Assembly: GCF_016908375.1 (NCBI RefSeq)
Contig: NZ_JAFBDS010000003.1
Coordinates: 276,973-340,972, forward strand
DNA length: 64,000 bases
Reading direction: 5' to 3'
Source of the DNA: Amphibacillus cookii
GTDB taxonomy: Bacteria > Bacillota > Bacilli > Bacillales > Amphibacillaceae
In this document: positions 57,365 through 64,000 of the stretch, one piece after another
Layout of the letters: each line of letters starts with the position of its first letter
How positions within the stretch are numbered: the first letter of the stretch is position 1
The notes under the pieces: generated by a model
The model's database searches: none
What the model was told of the DNA's origin: nothing
Seen by the model: the letters and a program-made list of their open reading frames with translations, nothing else
Program-made: the position numbers and the translations under genes

Positions 57365-58333
57365 CTACTTTTGTTTATCTAACTCTGCTTGTGCTCTTCT
57401 AAGAATTTCATCCATATTCCCTTTCGAATCGCTTGGCACTTTGCGTACATCGAAGTTCACACCAAACGCTTTTAACTTCTTAAATGTATCAATATCGTCT
57501 TGATCAAATGCCAATACTTTATTCGGCTGAACCTTACCCAGTGAGTGTGCCATTGAACCGACATTAATGGTCTCTAATGGAACGCCACCCTCTACTGCGC
57601 GCAGTACATCTTGTGGGTTCTCGAAAAGAAGCAAGGCGCGTTGACCACCAAAGTGTTGATCGTCTTTTGCAAGTTCAATCATTTTGGCAATCGGAACAAC
57701 GTGTGCCTTTACTCCTGATGGTGCAGCCTGTTGAATTAATTTCTTACGAAGTTCATCTTTGGCTACTACATCAGATACAACGATAATTCGTGTTGGCAAT
57801 GTATTCTTCGTCCATGCTGTCGCTACTTGACCATGGAGCAGACGAGAATCAACACGTGCTAACACGTATTCAAATTGACCCGGCGCACCCGTCGTTGAAG
57901 GTCCAGCAGCAACTGTATCTGTTGTAGCTGGCTCTAATTGTTCAGGTTTTACTTTAACTGCTTCTTTAGCTGTACCTATAATTTGTGCAGCAATTTCATG
58001 CGCTGTTTCCATCGATAAGCGAGATGCATAAGCCTCGATCAACATCGCTAAATTCATCCCAGCAACGATTGCCCAGCTATCTTTGTGTGCTTCAATTAAG
58101 CTGTTGGCTTGATTGAAAGGGGTTCCACCCCAAAGATCAACTAAGAATAATACTTGATCTTGGTTGTCAAAAGTGGCAATTGCTTGTTCCATTTTTGCTT
58201 TTACATCATCAGGTCCTTCACTGGGCTGCAGCGTAACTGCTTTTACATTTTCCTGCTCTCCAAAGATCATCGCTCCAGATTGCAACAGGCCATTAGCAAA
58301 TTCACCGTGACTTGCAATGATAATCCCTACCAT
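57365..58333 (-). CDS. manL: PTS mannose-class EIIAB
   Basis: Cytoplasmic phosphotransfer protein of 322 residues. The EIIA domain (1-130) has phospho-His9 in IIASHGEFANG and LWGGTPFN. A linker rich in Ala/Pro/Thr (about 135-155) follows. EIIB (about 158-322) has phospho-His167 in ARVDSRLLHGQVA and VNVGSMAH-like INVGSMAHSLGK. This is the ManL/ManX form that transports mannose, glucose and glucosamine in Firmicutes. AGGGAGG precedes the ATG. The gene follows a long leader with an attenuator-like hairpin. Confidence 0.95.
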   Translation of the reverse strand: MVGIIIASHGEFANGLLQSGAMIFGEQENVKAVTLQPSEGPDDVKAKMEQAIATFDNQDQVLFLVDLWGGTPFNQANSLIEAHKDSWAIVAGMNLAMLIEAYASRLSMETAHEIAAQIIGTAKEAVKVKPEQLEPATTDTVAAGPSTTGAPGQFEYVLARVDSRLLHGQVATAWTKNTLPTRIIVVSDVVAKDELRKKLIQQAAPSGVKAHVVPIAKMIELAKDDQHFGGQRALLLFENPQDVLRAVEGGVPLETINVGSMAHSLGKVQPNKVLAFDQDDIDTFKKLKAFGVNFDVRKVPSDSKGNMDEILRRAQAELDKQK

Positions 58334-58401
58334 CTTTTTACCTCCCTGTTTTTAATATTAATGCTTAGTAAACTCCTTAAAGTAATCAATTTATTAAACA
58401 G

Positions 58402-58415
58402 AGGAAACGGTTTCA
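58402..58415 (-). promoter_or_regulatory. cre box in the manL leader
   Basis: The minus strand reads TGAAACCGTTTCCT, close to TGWAANCGNTNWCA. It lies between the leader hairpin and manL, so CcpA could block elongation here. Confidence 0.6.
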
Positions 58416-58445
58416 TTTCCAATTTAATAATTTGAAAACAAAAAA

Positions 58446-58519
58446 GAGTAAAAAGAAGATTAAATGAAGACATAGGTACACTAGGTACTTATCTTTCATT
58501 TTAATCAAACTTTTTACTC
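58446..58519 (-). terminator. Attenuator-like terminator in the manL leader
   Basis: On the minus strand GAGTAAAAAG...GATTAAAATGAA pairs with TTCATTTAATC...CTTTTTACTC and the stem is followed by TTTTTTGTTTTC. It stands about 115 nt downstream of a near-consensus promoter and 110 nt before manL. It could be a true attenuator; the alternative, the end of the manO transcript, is possible but it is 310 nt past manO with a promoter in between. Confidence 0.7.
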
Positions 58520-58636
58520 ATGCCTGATCGAATCAGTAACACGCAAAAGTGATTGCGTTCATTATTAAATTATTAAAATGTTATTATTACCTTAATAATA
58601 GATGGTTTTCATCTACTTTAAAGAGTTTACACAGAA

Positions 58637-58665
58637 ATTATAGCACAGCTTGAATACCCTTTCAA
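58637..58665 (-). promoter_or_regulatory. Promoter of the manLMN operon
   Basis: On the minus strand TTGAAA (58660-58665) and TATAAT (58637-58642) are separated by 17 bp, a near-consensus sigma-A promoter. The leader to manL is about 300 nt and includes a small stem TAGATG/CATCTA, the terminator hairpin and the cre box. Confidence 0.75.
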
Positions 58666-58831
58666 GAAGATTTTTATTTTAAATCTTCCACATTTTATTA
58701 GGGCTCATATTAACAATGAAAAATGTATTAAAGGAATGATACAAGGTTTACAAAAGCTTTATACGACAAAAATGTCCTCACTCGTTAATTATAGCAATGT
58801 TGTGTGCCATAAACACACAAAAAGCTCCTGA

Positions 58832-59203
58832 TTACTTCTTAAATTTACGCTTTAAACCACGTTTGATGACATCAAAGAAACCAAGTGACTGAACCATATT
58901 ATTCGGATCGATATATTCACGCATACCCCGAAGCACCTTTTTTGGATTTTTAGACGAAAAGGTATAGGTACCATTACGTTTCGTTTTGATTGCATAACGC
59001 GGAATCCACTTCCCCTTAAACAAAACAGAAGCAATAACGCAATCCACTTCTTCCCACGGAATCTGAATAAATTTCCGTTTATCTCGCTTGTTGAAAAATT
59101 CAAACCCCTTGTCGCCAATCATAATCTGACCATAATCCGATGCTCTAATATGTGAGGTAGCATCAATTACTAAATCGACTTTTGTATTGATTGATTGGAC
59201 CAT
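58832..59203 (-). CDS. manO: DUF956 protein, mannose PTS-associated (ManO)
   Basis: Small cytoplasmic protein of 123 residues with DATSHIRASDYGQIMIGDKGFEFF and WEEVDCVIASV, the form of DUF956. The family is found beside mannose-class PTS operons and called ManO where it affects their expression; the mechanism is not established. I start at ATG 59203 because GAGGAGTGAT lies just upstream. It precedes manLMN on the same strand, but its own promoter and the separate manL promoter suggest independent transcription. Confidence 0.85.
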   Translation of the reverse strand: MVQSINTKVDLVIDATSHIRASDYGQIMIGDKGFEFFNKRDKRKFIQIPWEEVDCVIASVLFKGKWIPRYAIKTKRNGTYTFSSKNPKKVLRGMREYIDPNNMVQSLGFFDVIKRGLKRKFKK

Positions 59204-59237
59204 TTGATCACTCCTCTTTCCTACTTTAGTCACCATT

Positions 59238-59265
59238 ATTATACACGCTTTACTACTTTAAGCAA
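59238..59265 (-). promoter_or_regulatory. Promoter of manO
   Basis: TTGCTT (59260-59265) and TATAAT (59238-59243) on the minus strand with a 16-bp spacer, about 35 nt before the start codon. Confidence 0.6.
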
Positions 59266-59970
59266 AAAATATTAGGGTTTGTTTAACTTCCTGTTCAATA
59301 AACTAAACGCCCTCTTTAACATAAAAGGTGTTATTAAAATACTTGTTCACTCACGGAAATAAAAGCGTTCTAATCTAAGATTTCAGCAGATTTAGTGAGA
59401 TTTAGTACGCGACTTGGAAAGCAGTCAATTATTTAGTGCTTAATGTGCCACTCACGTTATATTAGCTATCGTTATCTATCCGCTATTGAAAAAACGCATT
59501 AGCATAAAATCCACTCAGAAACTCTAACATAGCAGAAAGCGAACTAATTGTGACAAAAATGTTACATTGAAACCCATTTTTAAAAATTTATAACGAAAAA
59601 GCAGGATATCTAACCTTTTATATCGAATGTTAAATTATTACTAAAAAAGGATAGTTTTTATGTAAACATATTGACCCTATTTATCGGAATTAACTGCAAA
59701 CCTATTTAATGTTTTTTCTTAATAAATGAGCCTAAAATACTAATATTGCATGAGCCTTTTAATGGCCTTAATATTGACAGAATAAATTTAATAAAAAATA
59801 TCCCCTAACTGACTTGAGAAAAAAAGGTATCTGTATAATATTCACAAGCCACTCTCTATCAGAGCTTGAAGACTTTGTTTCTAGTGTTGTATTTATGCTA
59901 GAACACATAAAGAAAGAATATGCTGGAGGTCTTCAGGCGTATTATCAAATAAAAAAGGAAGAATTAAAAA
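59266..59970. other. Long AT-rich intergenic stretch
   Basis: Nothing coding was recognised on either strand over about 700 bp. TATAAT near 59836-59841 with TTGAGA 14 bp upstream could drive the next gene but the spacing is short. GGAGG at about 59926 lies too far from the next ATG; AAGGAAG at about 59956 is better placed. Confidence 0.4.
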
Positions 59971-60687
59971 ATGAAAAAAAATTATAGCTTTGAAGTTTCT
60001 CAGCTTAAGAAGTATAGATTAGTTATTTTTTCAATAACTTTTTTTACGCAGCTCTTGTTCCTTTATTTTTTCACTGTCGTTGGCCGGTTTGATAGCGCTG
60101 AATCGGATGATATACTAAGGAATTACATAAGCCTATCAGGCTTGGCTTCTACTATTTCGATGTGTATGCTCGTTGTTTACGGAACGGTTATTGTCAATCG
60201 GTTTCTCGTAAAAAATTATATTGGTGAAAATAAAGCAAGATTATACGCATATCCAGTCGGACGTTCACAACTATTCCATACTAAAGTCACAGCTTTTCTC
60301 AGTACATTTTTTATCTTTCAATTGTTAGGCATAAGTCTATCTAATATTCTATTTCTAATCATAGAAACACTATTCCCGATCCTTGATACTGCACAACCGG
60401 CTGTAGTGTATCTCATTGAATTTTTTGTCACTGCAATCGCAACGGTCGTACTCACTATTTCGATCATCTTTCTTTCAAGTATAGTTGGCATTCATTTAAA
60501 TTCCACCGTAGCCACTATGGTTACAGGCATCATCTTGATTGTCATCTTTGGTAATATCCTAGCAATGGCGTTTGTAAGTAATTTACTTATTACCTTAAGC
60601 TCTGCGATTTTAATTGCAGTTATCACTGGTATTGCTATCAAAATAACCGGAACGAAAATTGATAAAGAAGATGTACTTACACGATAA
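59971..60687 (+). CDS. ABC-2-like six-segment membrane protein
   Basis: Membrane protein of 238 residues with six hydrophobic segments (about 16-37, 50-75, 103-130, 140-170, 172-200, 205-225). The loop IGENKARLYAYPVGRSQLFHTKV before the third segment recalls ABC-2 type permeases of bacteriocin or antibiotic exporters (BcrB/LagB type). No ATPase gene is adjacent, so the partner is missing or elsewhere. AAGGAAG lies 7-8 nt before the ATG. Function not assignable. Confidence 0.6.
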   Translation: MKKNYSFEVSQLKKYRLVIFSITFFTQLLFLYFFTVVGRFDSAESDDILRNYISLSGLASTISMCMLVVYGTVIVNRFLVKNYIGENKARLYAYPVGRSQLFHTKVTAFLSTFFIFQLLGISLSNILFLIIETLFPILDTAQPAVVYLIEFFVTAIATVVLTISIIFLSSIVGIHLNSTVATMVTGIILIVIFGNILAMAFVSNLLITLSSAILIAVITGIAIKITGTKIDKEDVLTR

Positions 60688-60728
60688 GGCGTACTTTTAA
60701 TGCCCTTCTCCTTTATATTTGCAGAAGA

Positions 60729-60767
60729 AAAGAGGGACCTGAAACGCAAGAGCGAGGCACCCTCTTT
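60729..60767 (+). terminator. Terminator after the ABC-2-like gene
   Basis: AAAGAGGG (60729-60736) pairs with CCCTCTTT (60760-60767), followed by TTTGTT; inner bases add a few weak pairs. Confidence 0.7.
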
Positions 60768-60903
60768 TTTGTTGCCTATATCATCTACAACAAATACCGC
60801 CATCGCTCTTCTCGATCGTAACCATTCAAATCATCCGTTTTACAGCCCCTGGTTACTACGATAGTATTTTTATAAAGAGAAATTTTATGAAGAGGTGGTT
60901 CAA

Positions 60904-61456
60904 ATGAAACTTGGCGTTATTTATGGAAGCACAAGAGTTCAAGGAAATACCGCACGATTAACAGAAGAAGTAATTAAAAACATACCAAACGTCGTTAAAA
61001 TAGATCTAAGAAACTATCATTTTAAAGACATTATTGATCAAAGGCATAAACGGGTTCTCTCCAGTCAAAGATCAATATAATCAAATAATAGAGCTTATCT
61101 TGGATTGTGAGATTTTAATATTTGCTACCCCGATTTATTGGTACAGCATGTCAAGTATGATGAAACGATTTGTCGATCGCTGGTCACAAACGTTAAAAGA
61201 TCAAAACTATCCAAACTTTAAGACACAAATGAGTCAAAAACAAGCCTATATCATTGCCGTTGGCGGAGATAACCCTAGAGTAAAAGGATGTCCTCTCATT
61301 GACCAATTTAAGTATATTTTCCAATTCATTGGGTTGGACTTTCAAGGTTATCTATTAGGAGAAGGATTAAAGCCCAATGACATTTTACAGGACAAACAAG
61401 CTTTAGAAGATGCTAATAAACTTGGTGAACGATTAAAGCAACAGCTACAACTTTAA
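60904..61456 (+). pseudogene. Flavodoxin-like NAD(P)H:FMN reductase, frameshifted
   Basis: The first frame (ATG 60904, GAGGTGG upstream) reads LGVIYGSTRVQGNTARL, the FMN phosphate loop, and runs to FKDIIDQRH. The second frame, open from 61034, continues GFSPVKDQYNQIIE, ATPIYWYSMSSMMKRFVDRW and VGGDNPRVKGCPLI to a stop at 61454-61456. The two halves join at CATAAACGGG (about 61047-61056), where one extra A or two lost bases would restore DQRH-NGFSP. All active-site elements are otherwise present, so the lesion may be recent or a sequencing slip. Combined length about 183 residues is normal. Confidence 0.82.
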
Positions 61457-61548
61457 AAATTGGATTGACAAATCGAGCGAAGAAGAAGGGAAAGTTTGTA
61501 CTTGTATCTGGAATACCGGCACTTACCTATTTCAAATTCAAACGCAAA

Positions 61549-61600
61549 AATAGTCCACACTACGGCAAGCTAGACTAAAAACCCTCCGGTGTGGACTATT
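61549..61600 (+). terminator. Terminator behind the reductase pseudogene
   Basis: AATAGTCCACAC (61549-61560) pairs perfectly with GTGTGGACTATT (61589-61600), followed by TTTT. The loop is long (28 nt). A 37-codon frame leads into it (from 61465, ending KNSPHYGKLD), without a ribosome binding site. Confidence 0.8.
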
Positions 61601-61669
61601 TTTTCGTAATTGAAGCTTGAAGACCAAAATTCACTTGAATGCTTCCGTTAACTTTGCCTTAAATCCATT

Positions 61670-61875
61670 TCACCCCATATTTTTGATCGGATAAATGATT
61701 AAATATTCAATAACAATGGCGATCTTAATACTAACAAGTGTTCAAACAAAGACTTTGGCTGTATCTATAATACGTGCTAAGCTAACGAAAAACCAATCCC
61801 ACTATCAGCACCCAAAAGTTCTGCCATAATCGTTATTCTAAGCATGCCACCAGATTCAGCTTCACCAATAGATCG
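61670..61875 (-). pseudogene. Relic of a nitrate/sulfonate-type ABC permease C-terminus
   Basis: The minus strand reads GGMLRITIMAELLGADSGIGF and then, after a frameshift and a TGA, SLARIIDTAKVFV and TLVSIKIAIVIEYLI, ending at 61670. AEL-x-GA-x-SGIGF followed by an AR...D segment and a last hydrophobic helix is the C-terminal pattern of SsuC/TauC-type permeases. No start and several lesions are visible. I am only moderately sure of the family. Confidence 0.4.
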
Positions 61876-62009
61876 GTGGACAAGCTGTCAAAGGTTTTCA
61901 CGATGGTCAGGTGAAAGGTGCGCACGTAACACACTAAATACGTATAAAAAACAACGAATAGGTATAAATGCTTATTCGATAAACTTTTTATTACGCTGAA
62001 ATATTATTC

Positions 62010-62354
62010 TTATTTTACAATATCCATTTTTTCTGGTTTACCACTTATTTTATTAACTTGATATCTTCTTCCACTAAAATCTGTTGCATAAAAATACCCT
62101 TCTTTTATATTAATAAGAGTGTATATATCGTCATCTCCTACTTCCCTTTGACCAATTTGCCATTTCTTTTCTCCGTTATTTGAAAAAGCATAAACATTAT
62201 GGAAATCATCAAAATTATAATTACTTTTTGCGGGGATATCTAATAATATATAAACCGTATCCTTGTCTTTCCTCAAGGTTTGTATAGGATATTCCAAAGT
62301 AACTTTTCTTTCTGTAAAAAACAATTCATTATTATCATATCTAATCATTGACAT
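62010..62354 (-). CDS. Putative immunity protein (orphan)
   Basis: Not recognised by family. A soluble acidic protein of about 114 residues with YPIQTLRKDKDTVYILLDIP and QREVGDDDIYTLINIKEGYFYATDFSGRRYQV, a beta-rich pattern of repeated short strands. I start at ATG 62354 with GGAG 9 nt upstream; earlier in-frame starts overlap the preceding toxin tail. It begins 20 nt after the stop of a toxin C-terminal relic, the standard toxin-immunity order, hence the inferred role. Confidence 0.55.
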   Translation of the reverse strand: MSMIRYDNNELFFTERKVTLEYPIQTLRKDKDTVYILLDIPAKSNYNFDDFHNVYAFSNNGEKKWQIGQREVGDDDIYTLINIKEGYFYATDFSGRRYQVNKISGKPEKMDIVK

Positions 62355-62373
62355 TATTTTTTGCTCCATTCTG

Positions 62374-62720
62374 TTATTTTCCAAGTTCTTTGTATTCCCC
62401 TATATACTGACCTTTCAAATCAAATTGAATTCCCCCACCTTTATATCCAAAATTCTCTCCACAATACCCATTCTTAAAGTGCTTCCTCTAGGTATTGTAA
62501 CTTCTCCAACGCAAACAGGCTCTGCAGGTAATGCAAATTTTTCTTGAATTTGTTTTGGGCTCATACCACTAATATCGTTTTCTTTCATAATCCATCCACC
62601 CTTCAAACCAGAACCTTCTCCATCATAAACTCTAACAAACTTTGTGTTTTCATTTAAAGTAAAATCTTGAACAACAGTTTTTTTATTGTATGGTGGGTTT
62701 TTATAACCTTTTTCACCTTT
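62374..62720 (-). pseudogene. Polymorphic toxin C-terminal domain relic
   Basis: From 62720 the minus strand reads GEKGYKNPPYNKKTVV, FVRVYDGEGSG, WIMKENDISGMSPKQIQEKF and ALPAEPVCVGEVTIPRGSTL. After a one-base frameshift near 62445 the text GENFGYKGGGIQFDL and GEYKELGK leads to TAA at 62374-62376. KFALP...V..V..P.G..LR.G and GGG.QFDL are the typical last blocks of C-terminal toxin domains of secreted polymorphic toxins. A TAG at 62721-62723 cuts it from any N-terminal part. It is therefore a displaced cassette, not an active toxin. Confidence 0.6.
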
Positions 62721-62727
62721 CTACCAA

Positions 62728-62871
62728 TTATTTATATTTTTTTGCATATTTATACTTTTTAACTGTAACTTTATCTCTTAAATTCCCTAATTGACCATCT
62801 AAGTGTTCATATCCCCTCAAATTAAAACCGCCTGTTCCTTCTTCGTTTAAAAAGCACCAAAGCGCCGCTAT
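62728..62871 (-). pseudogene. Second displaced toxin C-terminal tail
   Basis: Minus-strand open stretch reading ALWCFLNEEGTGGFNLRGYE and DGQLGNLRDKVTV, then KKYKYAKKYK and a stop at 62728-62730. It has no start codon. Its position directly in front of another toxin relic suggests a second cassette of the same array; the family is not recognised. Confidence 0.4.
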
Positions 62872-62886
62872 TTTTTTCAAACATAT

Positions 62887-62914
62887 AAAAACTGCTTGTT
62901 AGAAAGCAGCTTTT
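62887..62914 (-). terminator. Terminator behind the toxin-immunity pair
   Basis: AAAAACTGCTT (62887-62897) pairs with AAGCAGCTTTT (62904-62914), one mismatch, with T-rich flank on the minus strand. It ends the transcript of toxin and immunity genes at 63018-64000. Confidence 0.75.
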
Positions 62915-63017
62915 TACTGGGTCATTGTTAGCTATTGGCACCTTAATTAGTTAGCGACTGCTGACTAGTCAAGGCTCTACCTCTTGTATGCTATCTAGTT
63001 GTGGAGGGCTTTTTTAT

Positions 63018-63494
63018 TTAACTTAAATTATATTCTTCTAAATCTTTAGATACTGAAATGTATATTTCAGAAAATTTATCAATAATATTTTTACTTTTTG
63101 ATTTAACTAATAGTGCTGTCCCATCCCATGAGATAATTTCCGTATCTCCTAATCGATGAATTATTTCTATGTTTGGACTCCAGAGAGTTTTATTCCCATC
63201 AGCAATTGGTAGAGAAGAAGCTAAAACCTTTTCAAGACTAACATTTTTGGGGAAACTCGTGAATACACCCCAAATAAACATTATCTCCTCCTTACTAATG
63301 AGTTCTTTTAATTCAGTGCCTTTTATCCAAACATAATCCTTATCTATTGGTATCTGTTCAAATGGATAAACATTACATTCATAGTTACTTATCAGCCACA
63401 TCTTTTCAAGTTCTTCTTGCGGAAGTATAGCAAAGATTTCGGCCATATTTGCAATATAGCCAGATTTTAGTTCACTAATTATTAATCCTTTCAT
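63018..63494 (-). CDS. Putative immunity protein of the adjacent toxin
   Basis: Soluble protein of 158 residues, MKGLIISELKSGYIANMAEIF at the start and EIISWDGTALLVKSKS near the end, with the DKFSEIY helix after it. No family is recognised. GGAG lies 8 nt before the ATG. It starts 17 nt after the stop of a gene with a toxin-like C-terminus, transcribed in the same direction, which is the normal position of an immunity gene. No signal peptide or membrane segment, so it would protect in the cytoplasm. Confidence 0.6.
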   Translation of the reverse strand: MKGLIISELKSGYIANMAEIFAILPQEELEKMWLISNYECNVYPFEQIPIDKDYVWIKGTELKELISKEEIMFIWGVFTSFPKNVSLEKVLASSLPIADGNKTLWSPNIEIIHRLGDTEIISWDGTALLVKSKSKNIIDKFSEIYISVSKDLEEYNLS

Positions 63495-63511
63495 AACAAA
63501 CTCCTATCCTA

Positions 63512-64000
63512 TTATTTTGATGGTTTTGGCTTATTTGGATCTGACCAGTCCCAATGATGTTTGTGTGGAACTTTGGGATGCATTTTTGGATTACCATGAT
63601 CAGTATAATGGATGTCTGTGATTACCTTTCCTACGTCATCAAAAATTCTCTCACTAATTAAATTTCCATTACTATTCACTCGTCTTATTACACTATTAGG
63701 TTTGTGTACTGTGGGTATTTTACTATTTGTAGTAGTTTCCACAGTTAGTTTAGCTCCACTAACCTGCTTCCCACCATTCAAAACAACCTGTTCCTTCTTC
63801 ACATAACTTTTAAAATTCGAAGACTGACGCGCACGTTTACTCAGCTCAACATTCTGTTGTATCTCCTGCCATAGTGACAACCTTTGTGGGTTGCCACCAC
63901 TTCCGATTAGCTGCTTCCCTGTTGGACCTGGCTTAATCGGCGTATTAAGCGTCGTGATTGGCTTGACTGTCGCCACACCTCCGACCTGCTTAACCGCTGC
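63512..64000 (-). CDS. Polymorphic toxin, C-terminal part (runs off the window)
   Basis: The frame is open from the right edge to the stop at 63512; the visible part has about 163 residues. A low-complexity linker (VKPITTLNTPIKPGPTGKQL) leads to a C-terminal domain with SERIFDDVGKVITDIHYTDH and GNPKMHPKVPHKHHWDWSD. The His-rich HPKVPHKHHWDW end is like toxin domains carried by LXG, WXG or RHS-type secreted polymorphic toxins. A GTG at 63974-63976 could be read as a start, but the frame continues upstream without a stop, so this is a partial gene. The trafficking domain lies outside the window. Confidence 0.6.
   Translation of the reverse strand, partial: AAVKQVGGVATVKPITTLNTPIKPGPTGKQLIGSGGNPQRLSLWQEIQQNVELSKRARQSSNFKSYVKKEQVVLNGGKQVSGAKLTVETTTNSKIPTVHKPNSVIRRVNSNGNLISERIFDDVGKVITDIHYTDHGNPKMHPKVPHKHHWDWSDPNKPKPSK

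Noticed and set aside
58446..58519. T-box riboswitch in front of manL
   Set aside because: The loop has GGTAC elements but there is no AGGGTGG-type T-box sequence or specifier stem; a PTS operon is also not a T-box target.
58800..58820. TTGTGTG/CACACAA stem as the manO terminator
   Set aside because: On the minus strand the stem is preceded, not followed, by T residues, and it is only 7 bp.
61465..61578. 37-codon frame ending KNSPHYGKLD before the hairpin at 61549-61600
   Set aside because: No ribosome binding site, and its 3' third is the arm and loop of the terminator.

Overview
The window looks like a chromosomal segment of a low-GC Gram-positive bacterium of the Bacillaceae type. This is inferred from AT-rich codon use, strong GGAGG-type ribosome binding sites, CcpA (cre)-like boxes, LicT/RAT antitermination, YesMN/YesL-type modules, LytTR signalling and several PTS operons. 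A halophilic or facultatively anaerobic plant-sugar degrader (for example an Amphibacillus/Halolactibacillus/Gracilibacillus relative) would fit, but the genus cannot be fixed from the sequence alone.

Layout, left to right. 1-2.6 kb: a deletion junction joining two 5'-truncated genes (aldehyde dehydrogenase and a glycine-rich protein), an IS3-type relic and a SodC lipoprotein. 2.9-7.5 kb: a beta-glucoside operon (LicT antiterminator, EIIBCA, 6-phospho-beta-glucosidase) with a legible RAT/terminator switch. 8-9.4 kb: a MATE exporter. 9.6-19.4 kb, minus strand: LytTR regulator + GHKL kinase, a membrane-anchored GH3 enzyme with permuted domain order, a second GH3, a GtrA-like membrane protein and a GT2 glycosyltransferase. 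20-24 kb, plus strand: UDP-galactopyranose mutase, a broken MFS transporter, an AGCS amino-acid symporter. 24.2-35.1 kb, minus strand: a glucuronate regulon (GntR, Eda, KdgK, UxaC, UxuA, UxuB) running into a lactose/cellobiose-class PTS (EIIA, EIIB, EIIC) and a GH2 glycosidase; GTATAC-centred boxes lie before eda and before the PTS. 35.6-39.5 kb: YebC, oligoendopeptidase F, an IS3 OrfB tail, a YcxB-like protein. 39.7-51 kb: an oligosaccharide-uptake locus (ROK kinase, YesL, two ABC permeases, binding lipoprotein, YesN, YesM, GH30) diverging from a GH42 beta-galactosidase across a perfect 19-bp inverted repeat. 51.3-54.2 kb: a 32-residue ORF coupled to a three-gene FtsX-like ABC system. 54.4-59.2 kb: a Gfo/Idh oxidoreductase and a mannose-class PTS (ManO/DUF956, EIIAB, EIIC, EIID) with a strong promoter and an attenuator-like leader. 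60-64 kb: an ABC-2-like membrane protein, a frameshifted flavodoxin-like reductase, an ABC-permease relic, then a polymorphic-toxin tail region with toxin C-terminus, putative immunity gene and two displaced toxin C-terminal relics, cut by the right edge.

Taken together the window is a glycan-scavenging region: three PTS systems and one ABC importer feed intracellular GH1, GH2, GH3, GH30 and GH42 enzymes and a complete glucuronate-to-KDPG route, most of it probably under CcpA plus local regulators. Besides genes there is a family of about 230-bp dispersed intergenic repeats (four copies plus a fragment) and one copy of a folded Bacillaceae-type repeat. Decay is visible at several points (truncated ALDH, MFS, flavodoxin reductase, two IS relics, ABC-permease relic, toxin relics). 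All family assignments are from reading the sequence; no database search was run.
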